From NCBI RefSeq assembly GCF_001431625.1, contig NZ_LLXT01000099.1, positions 1 to 49,310 on the forward strand: a stretch of DNA of 49,310 nucleotides, given 5' to 3'. This document shows positions 10,024 to 18,026 of the stretch, one piece after another. Numbering within the stretch: the first letter of the stretch is position 1; each line of letters begins with the position of its first letter. Source of the DNA: Stenotrophomonas geniculata ATCC 19374 = JCM 13324 (GTDB lineage Bacteria > Pseudomonadota > Gammaproteobacteria > Xanthomonadales > Xanthomonadaceae). A model generated the notes under the pieces. The model made no database searches, was not told where the DNA came from, and saw only the letters and a program-made list of their open reading frames with translations. The position numbers and the translations under genes are program-made.

Positions 10024-10772
10024 TGCCGTTCGTCCAAGCCACCCGCTCGCTTGGCCGCGCCGGCCTGTTCTCGCTGACCGTGCTGCGCGGTTCGCTGCCC
10101 ACGCGTGATTTCCTGGCCGAGCTGACCCGCGAGATCTACAAGATCGGCGCGCGCTCGCTGCCGATCATCGCCGTCGGCGGTGCCTTCGTCGGCCTGGTGC
10201 TGACCCTGCAGGGCTACCGCACGCTGACCACCTTCGGCGCGGCCGACGCGCTGTCGACCCTGCTCGGCCTGTCGCTGTACCGCGAGCTGGCGCCGGTGCT
10301 GACCGCGCTGCTGTTCATCGGCCGCGCCGGCAGCTCGATCGCCGCCGAACTGGGCCTGATGCGTGCCACCGACCAGATCAAGGCGCTGGAGCTGATGGCG
10401 ATCGATCCGGTAGCCAAGGCGGTGGCGCCGCGCTTCTGGGCGGCGGTGCTGACTGTGCCGTTGCTGACCGGCATCTTCTGTTCGCTGGCGATCAGCGCCA
10501 GCTACTTCGAAGCCGTGCACGTGCTGGGCCTGGACAACGGCGTGTTCTGGTCGGCGCTGCGCAACAGCGTGGACTTCTGGGACGACTTCGGCGTGGCAAT
10601 GCTGAAGTCGGCGATCTTTGGCGGCACTGCCGCGCTGGTCGCCGCCTACGTTGGTTTCCATGCCGAGCCGACCATTGAAGGCACTTCGGTGGCGACCACC
10701 CGTGCGGTGGTCAACGCCTCGCTGCTGGTACTGATGTTCAACTTCGTGCTGTCGGCAATGTTGTTCACCTAA
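10023..10772 (+). CDS. mlaE: Phospholipid ABC transporter permease MlaE
   Basis: The 249-residue polytopic inner-membrane protein belongs to the MlaE family (YrbE). Hydrophobic segments include LPIIAVGGAFVGLVLTLQGY and the family-typical LAPVLTALLFIGRAGSSIAAELG region with the DQIKALELM coupling segment. It starts within the mlaF stop codon. It should form the permease core that binds MlaF on the cytoplasmic side and MlaD on the periplasmic side. Confidence 0.95.
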   Translation: MPFVQATRSLGRAGLFSLTVLRGSLPTRDFLAELTREIYKIGARSLPIIAVGGAFVGLVLTLQGYRTLTTFGAADALSTLLGLSLYRELAPVLTALLFIGRAGSSIAAELGLMRATDQIKALELMAIDPVAKAVAPRFWAAVLTVPLLTGIFCSLAISASYFEAVHVLGLDNGVFWSALRNSVDFWDDFGVAMLKSAIFGGTAALVAAYVGFHAEPTIEGTSVATTRAVVNASLLVLMFNFVLSAMLFT

Positions 10773-10831
10773 CCCCTCCACCGGCGGTGCGCAGGCGCGC
10801 GCGGCCACCACGACTCGATCAGGTAATCCAC

Positions 10832-11356
10832 ATGGCCATCCGCGGTCCCAGACTCGAATTCTCCGTCGGCGCTTTCCTGCTGCTGGCCCTGGCCTCGCTG
10901 ATGGTGCTGGCCGTGGCCTCGACCAACCAGCGCTGGAGCTGGGGCAGTGAAGGCTATGACCTGAAGGCGCGCTTCTCCCAGGTCGGCCAGCTGCGCAAGC
11001 AGGCGCCAGTGAAGATCGGCGGCGTCACCGTCGGCCAGGTCGCGTCGATCGACCTGGACCCGGTGAAGTTCGAATCGATCGTGACCCTGCGCATGGACAG
11101 CAAGGTCAAGGACCTGCCGGCGGACACCTCGGCCGGCATCTTCACCAGTGGTTTGCTCGGCGAGAGCTATATCGGTCTGCAGCCGGGCGGTGATCCGGAC
11201 GTGCTGAAGGCCGGCGACGAGATCGTCTTCACCCAGCCGGCAGTGGACCTGATCCAGCTGGTCGGCAAGTACATGTTCAGTGGCGGCGCCGGTGGCGGCG
11301 CTGCTCAGAAGCCCAACGATGGCGCGCAGGCGCCTGCAACGGAACCGCAACCATGA
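10832..11356 (+). CDS. mlaD: MCE-domain lipid-binding protein MlaD
   Basis: The 174-residue product has one N-terminal transmembrane helix (FSVGAFLLLALASLMVLAV) and a single MCE domain beginning around QRWSWGSEGYDLKARF and including APVKIGGVTVGQV and the GLLGESYIGLQPGG motif. MlaD forms the periplasmic hexameric ring of MlaFEDB. The start at 10832 (MAIRGPRLEF) is preferred over an upstream in-frame ATG at 10787 because it places the membrane anchor at the N-terminus, as in homologues. The stop overlaps the mlaC start (ATGA). Confidence 0.93.
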   Translation: MAIRGPRLEFSVGAFLLLALASLMVLAVASTNQRWSWGSEGYDLKARFSQVGQLRKQAPVKIGGVTVGQVASIDLDPVKFESIVTLRMDSKVKDLPADTSAGIFTSGLLGESYIGLQPGGDPDVLKAGDEIVFTQPAVDLIQLVGKYMFSGGAGGGAAQKPNDGAQAPATEPQP

Positions 11357-12015
11357 AGATGAAACTGATTCCGGCCCTGCTCGCCTCGGCGCTGCTGGCG
11401 GCCACCCCGTTCCTGGCCCAGGCCCAGGCCGCCGCGCCTGCCGCTGCCGCAACGCAGAGCCAGGCCGGCAAGGTGGTGATCGATGCCAGCAGCCGCATCC
11501 TGTCCACGCTGCAGCAGCGCAAGAGCGAGTTCACCAGCAACCCGGCCAGCCTGCGCAGCTACATTGACAGCGAGCTGACCCGCACCTTCGACCGCGACTA
11601 CGCCGCGCGCCTGGTGCTGGGCCCGCACGCCCGCGGCGCCTCCGACGCCGACATCAAGCTGTTTGCCGATGCCATGGCCGACAGCCTGATGCAGCGCTAC
11701 GGCTCGACCCTGCTCAACATCCAGGGCAAGCCGAGCTTCCGCCTGAAGGGTGAAAGCCCGCTGCCGGGCAATCGTGGCGTGCGCGTGAGCACCGAACTGG
11801 TGCGTGCCGGCAACGAGCCGACCCCGGTCGAGTACTGGATGCGCAACGTGAATGGCCAGTGGAAGATCTTCGACGTCAACATCGAAGGCATTTCCTACGT
11901 GCAGACCTTCCGCAACCAGTTCGATACCCCGCTGCGCCAGAAGGGCATCAAGCAGGTGGCCAACGAACTGCACAGCGGCAGCATGCAGGCCGGGCCCGCG
12001 GGCAATGGCAAGTAA
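11353..12015 (+). CDS. mlaC: Periplasmic phospholipid shuttle MlaC
   Basis: The 220-residue product has a cleavable signal peptide (MKMKLIPALLASALLAATPFLAQAQA region). The MlaC/Ttg2D body follows, with the typical segments LVLGPHARGAS, EYWMRNVNGQWKIFDVNIEGISYV and FRNQF near the C-terminus. MlaC ferries single phospholipids across the periplasm between MlaA in the outer membrane and MlaFEDB in the inner membrane. It overlaps mlaD by 4 bp and mlaB by 11 bp. Confidence 0.94.
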   Translation: MKMKLIPALLASALLAATPFLAQAQAAAPAAAATQSQAGKVVIDASSRILSTLQQRKSEFTSNPASLRSYIDSELTRTFDRDYAARLVLGPHARGASDADIKLFADAMADSLMQRYGSTLLNIQGKPSFRLKGESPLPGNRGVRVSTELVRAGNEPTPVEYWMRNVNGQWKIFDVNIEGISYVQTFRNQFDTPLRQKGIKQVANELHSGSMQAGPAGNGK

Positions 12016-12316
12016 CGCACTGGCGCTGCTGGAAGGCGACACCCTGCGCCTGCGCGGGGTGCTCGACCGTGCCGCGGTGATCGCGCTGTGGCCGCAGCTG
12101 CAGGCCCTGCCGGCGAAGCTGTCACGGCTGGAGCTGGGTGAGGTCGAACGCGTGGACAGCGCCGGCCTGGCGCTGCTGGCCGAGCTGGCCGCACGCGCGC
12201 GCAAGAGCGGTCACCCGCTGGCCGTCTCCGGCGCGCCGGCCGGCTACAACGAGCTGAGCGCAGCCTACCGGCTGTCGCCCGACCTGGATTTCAACGCTAC
12301 TTCTGCTGCGAGCTGA
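12005..12316 (+). CDS. mlaB: STAS-domain protein MlaB
   Basis: The 103-residue protein is a STAS domain. It has the diagnostic VDSAGLALLAELA stretch (the Ser-containing loop before helix 2), which in MlaB binds and stabilises the MlaF ATPase. The ATG at 12005 lies 11 bp inside mlaC, and the 3' end is one base from the mlaA start, so position and coupling fit MlaB. It is cytoplasmic with no signal peptide. Confidence 0.88.
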   Translation: MASNALALLEGDTLRLRGVLDRAAVIALWPQLQALPAKLSRLELGEVERVDSAGLALLAELAARARKSGHPLAVSGAPAGYNELSAAYRLSPDLDFNATSAAS

Positions 12317-12317
12317 C

Positions 12318-13331
12318 ATGAACGTCGTACGCACTTTCCCCCTGATCGTCCTGGCCACCGCCCTGACCGCCTGCGCCGGCAAGCCCGCACGCAGCGATGC
12401 ACCGGCAGCCAGTACCGTGGTCCCGGCCAGCACCATCGCCGAGGCCTCCGCCCCCACCGCCGATGCCGCTACGGTCGATGCCGCGCCGGCCGCAGCCGTG
12501 GTTGCCGCACCTGCACCGGCCACGCCACCATCCGCACCGGCCCGCAGCGCCGACACCGATGCGGCCAGGGCCGCAGCGGCGACCGCCCCCGGTGGTGATG
12601 ACGACTTCGATGCCCTCTATGGTGGTGCCGGCAACACCGGCAGCGCGGCGGCCTACGATCCGTGGGAACCGTTCAACCGCAAGGTGCACACCTTCAACAA
12701 CGCGGTTGACCGCGGCATCGCGCGCCCGCTGGCCACGGCCTACACCCACGTGGTGCCACGCTTCGCCCGCACCGGCGTCAGCAACTTCTTCAGCAACCTG
12801 CGCGCACCGGTGACCATCACCAACCAGCTGCTGCAGGGCCGCGGCGCCGATGCGTGGGACAGCCTCGGCCGCTTCCTGATGAACAGCACGCTGGGTATCG
12901 GCGGCCTGTTCGATCCGGCCAGCAAGGCGATGGTACCGCGTCGCAATGAGGACTTCGGCCAGACCCTGGGTGCCTGGGGCTGGCGTCGTTCGCGCTACGT
13001 GGAACTGCCGTTCTTCGGCCCGCGTACCGTGCGTGATGTGTTCGGCCTGGCCGGTGACATTCCGCTGTCGCCGATCCGCCGTATCGAAGAGGACAAGATC
13101 CGCATCGGCCTGCAGGGCCTGCAGCTGGTCGATACCCGCGCGCAGCTGCTGGCGATCGACAACCTGCGTGACACCGCCGTGGACGAGTACTCGCTGGTAC
13201 GCGATGCGTGGATGCAGCGCCGCAACTACCAGATCGAGAACGATCTGCGCAGCAAGCGCGACCGTGGCCACGACGATGCCAATTCGCCGATCCCGGTCGA
13301 TGCCATGCCGATGCCGAACTGGAGCAACTGA
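12318..13331 (+). CDS. mlaA: Outer-membrane lipoprotein MlaA (VacJ)
   Basis: The 337-residue lipoprotein has lipobox LTAC with Cys19. Residues 20 to about 95 are a low-complexity Ala/Pro-rich linker ending in an acidic GGDDDFDALYGG segment. The MlaA/VacJ domain then begins at YDPWEPFNRKVHTFN and includes NFFSNLRAPVTITNQLLQ and STLGIGGLFDPA. MlaA removes mislocalised phospholipids from the outer leaflet of the outer membrane. It closes the mla operon; in E. coli mlaA is unlinked. The linker makes it longer than the E. coli protein. Confidence 0.95.
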   Translation: MNVVRTFPLIVLATALTACAGKPARSDAPAASTVVPASTIAEASAPTADAATVDAAPAAAVVAAPAPATPPSAPARSADTDAARAAAATAPGGDDDFDALYGGAGNTGSAAAYDPWEPFNRKVHTFNNAVDRGIARPLATAYTHVVPRFARTGVSNFFSNLRAPVTITNQLLQGRGADAWDSLGRFLMNSTLGIGGLFDPASKAMVPRRNEDFGQTLGAWGWRRSRYVELPFFGPRTVRDVFGLAGDIPLSPIRRIEEDKIRIGLQGLQLVDTRAQLLAIDNLRDTAVDEYSLVRDAWMQRRNYQIENDLRSKRDRGHDDANSPIPVDAMPMPNWSN

Positions 13332-13351
13332 TCGCTGCAGCCCGTGCATGA

Positions 13352-13376
13352 AAAAACCCCGCCTCGGCGGGGTTTT
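13352..13376. terminator. Bidirectional rho-independent terminator
   Basis: An AAAAACCCCGCC/GGCGGGGTTTTT stem with a short TCG-type loop is followed by a T-rich run. The A-run on the other side gives a T-run on the minus strand, so it can end both the mla operon (+) and the glutathione peroxidase gene (-). Confidence 0.93.
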
Positions 13377-13385
13377 TCTTTTCCG

Positions 13386-13407
13386 GTAGGTGCCAACCCT
13401 GGTTGGA
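13386..13407. repeat. Short GTAG hairpin repeat
   Basis: GTAG followed by a near-palindrome GCCAACCCTGGTTGGA. The same GCCAACC...GGTTGGC core recurs at 20076-20096 and 28652-28670. Confidence 0.6.
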
Positions 13408-13416
13408 ACGCTTCCC

Positions 13417-13962
13417 TCAGGCCGCCAGCGCGGCCTCGATGGCTTCGCGCAGGCGCGCGTCATCGGCAGCCACGTCCGGGGCGAAGCGCGCGATGACCTT
13501 GCCGTCGCGGCCAACCAGGAACTTCTCGAAGTTCCACAGCACCGCCGGTGCTGCGTGGATCGGAATCTCCTTGCTCGCCAGGCGCTCACGCAGCGGGCCT
13601 TCGCCGATCGACTGCGGCTGGGCGGCGGTCAGCTGCTGGTACAGCGGGTGGGTGTCATCACCGGCCACGCTGATCTTGGAGAACATCGGGAAACTGACGT
13701 CGTAGGTGAGCTGGCAGAACTGCTGGATCTCCGCCTCGCTGCCCGGCTCCTGGCCGAGGAAGTTGTTGGCGGGGAAGCCCAGCACTTCCAGGCCCTGCGC
13801 GTGCTTTTCCGCATACAGCGCCTGCAGGCCTTCGTACTGCGGAGTGAGGCCGCACTTGGAGGCGACGTTGACCAGCAGCAGCACCTTGCCCTGGTAGTCG
13901 GCAAGCGAGGACGGCTGGCCGTCGATGGTGGTGAGGGAAATGTCCTGGATCGGGGTGCTCAC
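13417..13962 (-). CDS. Glutathione peroxidase (thiol peroxidase family)
   Basis: The 181-residue product belongs to the glutathione peroxidase family, which reduces peroxides with thiols. It has Cys rather than selenocysteine at the active site (NVASKC37GLT), the Gln motif NNFLGQEPG and the Trp motif LWNFEKFLV. The start is a GTG at 13962, chosen because GGAG lies about 7 nt upstream and the family N-terminus (IQDISLTTIDG) follows immediately. Upstream in-frame ATG codons would add a non-conserved, Arg/Cys-rich tail. No signal peptide, so cytoplasmic. Bacterial members often use thioredoxin as reductant; that is family knowledge. Confidence 0.9.
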   Translation of the reverse strand: MSTPIQDISLTTIDGQPSSLADYQGKVLLLVNVASKCGLTPQYEGLQALYAEKHAQGLEVLGFPANNFLGQEPGSEAEIQQFCQLTYDVSFPMFSKISVAGDDTHPLYQQLTAAQPQSIGEGPLRERLASKEIPIHAAPAVLWNFEKFLVGRDGKVIARFAPDVAADDARLREAIEAALAA

Positions 13963-14020
13963 GCGGGGGCTCCGGCAACAGCGGGGAATGGCCCACCAGC
14001 ATAGCGCCGCGCGCGCTCTT

Positions 14021-14079
14021 GTAGAGCCGAACCCACGCTCGGCTGATGCCACAGCAGCCGAGCGTGGGCTCGGCGCTAC
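14021..14079. repeat. SMAG-type inverted repeat pair
   Basis: GTAGAGCCGA... opens and ...TCGGCGCTAC closes a 59-bp element made of two complementary arms around CCACGCTCGGCTG/CAGCCGAGCGTGG. It lies between the divergent/convergent ends of the peroxidase and lipoprotein genes. Confidence 0.85.
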
Positions 14080-14088
14080 AGGCAGGAT

Positions 14089-14487
14089 TCAATCCACGCA
14101 GATCGTGCCCTGCGCCTTGCCCTCATCAATGCGCTGGCGGCATCCGAAGTTCTGGCGCACATCACGCTGGCAGGTCCCGGTGGCGACGCTGCCGACAGTC
14201 ACCTCGCCGCCGGCCAGGCACTGGTCCATGCAGTCGCTCTTGCGGCTGCAGGCCTTGCCGGCGTCGGCGTAAGGAATCACGCACTGTTCGCGCTGCAGCC
14301 GGCCCAGCCGCTGCAGGGTGCCGCCAGCGGCCTGGCAGTCGACGTCGCGCGCTTCGCGGTACGCCTCGGCCGCTTCGGGGCTGGTGGCTGCGGCGGATGC
14401 CGCCGCCGTATCGGCAGCCGGTGGTGTGCTGCTGCAGGCGGCAAGCAGCGCGGTCAGGACTAGGCTGGTGAAGCGGCGCAGGCGCAT
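14089..14487 (-). CDS. Cys-rich putative lipoprotein
   Basis: The 132-residue product has an N-terminal signal with lipobox LAAC (Cys18) followed by a Ser/Ala/Pro linker. The C-terminal part carries eight further cysteines (DC, QC, AC, DC, QC, TC, GC, IC), suggesting four disulfides in an envelope protein. ATG 14487 is chosen because it puts the lipobox at the normal distance; AGG lies upstream. No known domain recognised. It has a normal neighbour-like composition. Function unknown. Confidence 0.8.
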   Translation of the reverse strand: MRLRRFTSLVLTALLAACSSTPPAADTAAASAAATSPEAAEAYREARDVDCQAAGGTLQRLGRLQREQCVIPYADAGKACSRKSDCMDQCLAGGEVTVGSVATGTCQRDVRQNFGCRQRIDEGKAQGTICVD

Positions 14488-14558
14488 GACGATACCTGAT
14501 CGAAGCGGACAGGCCGCCAGCATACGCATCGGCGATGCAGGCGGCGTGTCAGCGTGGC

Positions 14559-16115
14559 TCAGGCCTCGTCGCCGTCGCCTTCACTGCCCTCGTCCTCGGC
14601 GGCCGCATCACCCTCGGCCAGATCGCCGAGCAACGACTGTGCCTGTTCGGACGCCAGCGACTCCACGCCACGCAGGCGCCGTTCGATGGTGCGGGTCTTG
14701 CGGCTGGCCTCGCCGATGCTGCGACCCACCGTGGTGATCTGCTTCTCGGCCTTTTCGAGGATGCCGGCGAACTTGCCGAACTCGCTCTTCACCGCACCCA
14801 GCAGGCTCCACACCTCGCTGGAACGCTGCTCGATGGCCAGCGTGCGGAAGCCCATCTGCAGGCTGTTGAGCAGCGCGGTGACCGTGGTCGGGCCGGCCAC
14901 CACCACGCGGTGCTCGCGCTGCAGCAGGTCGACCAGGCCCGGGCGCCGGATCACTTCGGCATACAGGCCCTCGGTGGGCAGGAACATCACCGCGAAGTCG
15001 GTGGTGTGCGGCGGCGCGATGTACTTGTCGCAGATCGACTTGGCCTGCACGCGCACCGCGCGTTCAAGCTGGATGCCCTGCAGGCGCACACCCTCGGCGT
15101 CTCCCTGTTCCTGCGCGTCCAGCAGGCGCTCGTAGTCCTCGCGCGGGAACTTGGAGTCGATCGGCAGCCACACCGGCGTGTCGTCGCTGCTGCGGCCCGG
15201 CAGGCGCACCGCGATATCGACCATCTCGCCACTATCCGGGCGCACCTTCACCGCACGCGCGTACTGCTCCTGGGTGAGCGTCTGCTCGAGGATGTTCTCC
15301 AGCTGTACTTCACCCCAGCTGCCACGGTTCTTGACGTTGGTCAGCACGCGCTTGAGGTCGCCGACGCCGGTGGCCAGCTGCTGCATTTCGCCGAGGCCAC
15401 GCTGCACCTGTTCCAGGCGCTCGGAGACCAGCTTGAAGGAATTGCCCAGCCGCGTTTCCAGCGTGGACTGCAGCTTCTCGTCCACGGTGTGGCGCATCTG
15501 CTCCAGCTTCTGCGCGTTGTCGTTCTGCAGCGCGCGCAGCTGTTCTTCCAGCGTCGTGCGCATCTCGGCGATGCGCTGCTCGTTGCGCTGGGTCAGTTCC
15601 TGCAGGCGCAGGCCAAGGCTTTCGGTCAGGCGCTGCTGCGACTGCGCGCCCTCCTCGCGGCCCTTGCGTGCATCGTCCACCAGGGTCTGGCGCAGCGCGC
15701 CGAGCTGGGTATCGGTACGCCCGGTGAGCTCCTGCAGCTGCTGGCCAAACGCATGGATGCGCGCTTCCTGCTGCTGGCCGAAGGTCTCCAGCTGGCCCCG
15801 CAGTTCCTGCAGCCGCTGTCCCATCAACGCCGCGCCCCTCTGCTGGCTCTCGGCCGCTTCGGCGCGCGCCTTGCGGGCATCTTCGCCCAGCGCTTCGCGC
15901 AGCAGGTCCAGGCGCTGGTCGGTGCGGGTGGACAGATCGGTCAGCGCGCGGGCGAAGCCATCGAGCTGTTCGCGCAGTTCGCTGCGCCCGGCGCGCGCCT
16001 CCTCCCGCACCGCCTGCTCCAGGCGGTCGTGCGGCGGGCGGCGCAGCAGGGCGACCAGCTGCAGGATGAGCACGGCCAATAGAAGACCGCCAATGAGCAG
16101 ATATTCGGTTTGCAT
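14559..16115 (-). CDS. rmuC: DNA recombination protein RmuC
   Basis: The 518-residue product has an N-terminal transmembrane helix (LLIGGLLLAVLILQLVALL), a long coiled coil rich in Gln/Glu/Arg over roughly residues 35-270, and the RmuC domain with SWGEVQLENILEQ, LPIDSKFPREDYERL and PTEGLYAEVIRRPGL. RmuC family members limit DNA inversions at short repeats and are predicted nuclease-fold proteins. The start at 16115 (MQTEYLL) gives the expected anchor. An open frame continues upstream but is antisense to the GST gene. The acidic C-terminal tail is typical. Confidence 0.95.
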   Translation of the reverse strand: MQTEYLLIGGLLLAVLILQLVALLRRPPHDRLEQAVREEARAGRSELREQLDGFARALTDLSTRTDQRLDLLREALGEDARKARAEAAESQQRGAALMGQRLQELRGQLETFGQQQEARIHAFGQQLQELTGRTDTQLGALRQTLVDDARKGREEGAQSQQRLTESLGLRLQELTQRNEQRIAEMRTTLEEQLRALQNDNAQKLEQMRHTVDEKLQSTLETRLGNSFKLVSERLEQVQRGLGEMQQLATGVGDLKRVLTNVKNRGSWGEVQLENILEQTLTQEQYARAVKVRPDSGEMVDIAVRLPGRSSDDTPVWLPIDSKFPREDYERLLDAQEQGDAEGVRLQGIQLERAVRVQAKSICDKYIAPPHTTDFAVMFLPTEGLYAEVIRRPGLVDLLQREHRVVVAGPTTVTALLNSLQMGFRTLAIEQRSSEVWSLLGAVKSEFGKFAGILEKAEKQITTVGRSIGEASRKTRTIERRLRGVESLASEQAQSLLGDLAEGDAAAEDEGSEGDGDEA

Positions 16116-16160
16116 GGGACAAGTGTAGGCTGGCCGAGTCTCAGCTGCTGCGTCAGGACC

Positions 16161-16766
16161 ATGCTCGCTCTGTACGGAAAGCCCACCTCCATCAATGTGC
16201 GCAAGGTGCTGTGGCTGTGCGCCGGTCTGGACTTGCCCCTGCACCACGAACCGGCCCCCCCGCCGGACCTGCTGGCCGCGCTGAACCCCAACCGGCAGGT
16301 GCCGGTGCTGCGCGATGGCAACTTCGTGCTGTGGGAATCCAACAGCATCTGCCGCTACCTGGCCGCACGCGCCGGTCGCGAGGATCTGCTGCCACCTGCA
16401 GCGAAGAACCGGGCCCGGGTGGAGCAGTGGATGGACTGGCAGGCCAGCGACCTCAACAGCGCCTGGCGCCACGTGTTCATGGCGCGCGTACGCCAGCATC
16501 CGGACTACCCGGACGATGCCCGCGCCGAGGCCAGCCTGGCGCAGTGGAACCGGCTGATGGGTGTGCTTGAAGCCCAGCTGGCCGCCACCGATGCCTACGT
16601 GGCGGGCAGCACCTTCACCCTTGCAGATATCGTGCTGGGGCTGTCGACCCAACGCTGGCGCAGCACGCCGGGCAGCAAGCCCGCGCTGCCCCACCTCGTC
16701 GCATGGTTCGAGCGCCTGCGAGAGCAGCCCGGTTTCGCCAAACACGTCGACAACGGCGTGGCGTGA
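16161..16766 (+). CDS. Glutathione S-transferase family protein
   Basis: The 201-residue product has a thioredoxin-like N-terminal domain (MLALYGKPTSINVRKVLW, cis-Pro motif RQVPVL, WESNSICRYLA) and an all-helical C-terminal domain with the FTLADI capping motif. Ser near residue 8 of the first loop is the likely catalytic residue. The ATG at 16161 sits just after AGGA and gives the canonical GST N-terminus. It is cytoplasmic; the substrate cannot be told from sequence. Divergent from rmuC. Confidence 0.9.
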   Translation: MLALYGKPTSINVRKVLWLCAGLDLPLHHEPAPPPDLLAALNPNRQVPVLRDGNFVLWESNSICRYLAARAGREDLLPPAAKNRARVEQWMDWQASDLNSAWRHVFMARVRQHPDYPDDARAEASLAQWNRLMGVLEAQLAATDAYVAGSTFTLADIVLGLSTQRWRSTPGSKPALPHLVAWFERLREQPGFAKHVDNGVA

Positions 16767-16792
16767 GCCGTGGTTCCCGCAGCTGTTGGTAG

Positions 16793-16912
16793 GTGTCGAC
16801 CCTGGTCGACACGGCTGATCCACGCCATGCGTGGATGAAGCTCCGTAGAGCCGAGCCTATGCTCGGCTGACGCCCACGCGCGAACGGCAGCCGAGCGTGG
16901 GCCCGGCTCTAC
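16793..16912. repeat. Two-hairpin repeat copy 2 plus SMAG pair
   Basis: 16793-16836 repeats the two palindromes seen at 56-99 (GTGTCGACC/GGTCGACAC and ATCCACGC/GCGTGGAT). 16845-16912 is a GTAG...CTAC inverted pair with AGCCGAGC/GCTCGGCT-type arms. Together they fill the space between the convergent GST and oxidoreductase genes. Confidence 0.8.
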
Positions 16913-16927
16913 AGACAGCGTCTGCTC

Positions 16928-17935
16928 CTACCAGCCTTCCAGCACGATCTTGCCCTTGGCGCGATGGCTCTCCAGCAGCGCATGGGCACGGCGCAGGTTG
17001 GCTGCGTCGATGCGTCCGAAATGCTCGCCCAGGGTGGTCCGCAGCACGCCCGTGTCGATCAGCTCGGCCACCCGGTTCAACAGATCGTGCTGGCGCTGCA
17101 TGTCGGCGGTGCGGTACAGCGGCCGGGTGAACATCGATTCCCAGTGCAGTGACAGCGCCTTGCGCTTGAGCGCCATTACATCCACCTGGCCCGGGTCATC
17201 GATCAGGCCGAGCTGGCCCTGCGGCGCCAGCAGCTCCACGATCTGCGCGTAGTGCTGGTCGGAGTGGGTCAGGCTGGCCACGTGCTGCACCTCGCTGATG
17301 CCGAGCCGTGCCAGGCCCTCGGCCAGCGGCAGGCTGTGGTCGATCACGTGGTGCGCGCCCATCGCGTAGACCCAGTCCTGGGTATCCGGACGCGAAGCGG
17401 TGCCGATCACGGTCAGCTTGGTCAGCTTCCGCGCCAGCTGCACCAGGATCGAACCGACACCACCGGCAGCACCGATCACCAGCAGGGCCTGGCCCTCGCC
17501 ACCGCCCTCGGGAATACGCAGACGGTCGAACAGCAGCTCCCAGGCGGTGATCGCGGTCAGCGGCAACGCTGCGGCGGCCGCATCGTCGAGACTGGCCGGC
17601 TTGCGGCCGACGCTGCGCTCGTCCACCAGCTGGTATTCGGCATTGCTGCCCGGGCGGTCGATCACGCCGGCGTAGTAGACCGCATCGCCAGGCTGGAACA
17701 GGGTCACCTCGCTGCCTACCGCATCGACGATGCCGACCGCATCCCAGCCCAGCACGCGCGGGCCGTCGGTGGCCACGCCGCGGCGGACCTTGGTGTCGAC
17801 CGGGTTCACCGCCACGGCACGCACCGCCACCCGCAGGTCGCGCGGGCCGGGCTGCGGCAGTTCCAGTTCGATGTCGATCAGGGCCCGGGCGTCGTCGATC
17901 GGCAGGCCGGCGTGGGTGTAGGCAATGGCGCGCAT
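16928..17935 (-). CDS. Medium-chain dehydrogenase/reductase, quinone-oxidoreductase type
   Basis: The 335-residue product belongs to the MDR superfamily in the subgroup usually annotated as zinc-binding alcohol dehydrogenase family. The N-terminal GroES-like domain contains AVNPVDTKVRRG and LGWDAVGIV. The Rossmann motif VIGAAGGVGSILVQLA binds NAD(P)H. The catalytic and structural zinc Cys ligands are absent, so it should be a zinc-free quinone/enone reductase. The start at 17935 (MRAIAYTHAG) is the canonical family start. It is divergent from a LysR gene that probably controls it. Confidence 0.9.
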   Translation of the reverse strand: MRAIAYTHAGLPIDDARALIDIELELPQPGPRDLRVAVRAVAVNPVDTKVRRGVATDGPRVLGWDAVGIVDAVGSEVTLFQPGDAVYYAGVIDRPGSNAEYQLVDERSVGRKPASLDDAAAAALPLTAITAWELLFDRLRIPEGGGEGQALLVIGAAGGVGSILVQLARKLTKLTVIGTASRPDTQDWVYAMGAHHVIDHSLPLAEGLARLGISEVQHVASLTHSDQHYAQIVELLAPQGQLGLIDDPGQVDVMALKRKALSLHWESMFTRPLYRTADMQRQHDLLNRVAELIDTGVLRTTLGEHFGRIDAANLRRAHALLESHRAKGKIVLEGW

Positions 17936-18026
17936 GGCAGCGGTCCAGTGGGGAAGGAGTGGACAGGGTGCGCCGCACACGGTCCCTCGGAAAGGCGCAG
18001 AATCGGTTAGCACTTTCACTCCGGCG

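Noticed and set aside
16116..16823. N-terminal extension of RmuC through an open upstream frame
   Set aside because: This part is antisense to the GST gene and precedes the natural membrane anchor start MQTEYLL.
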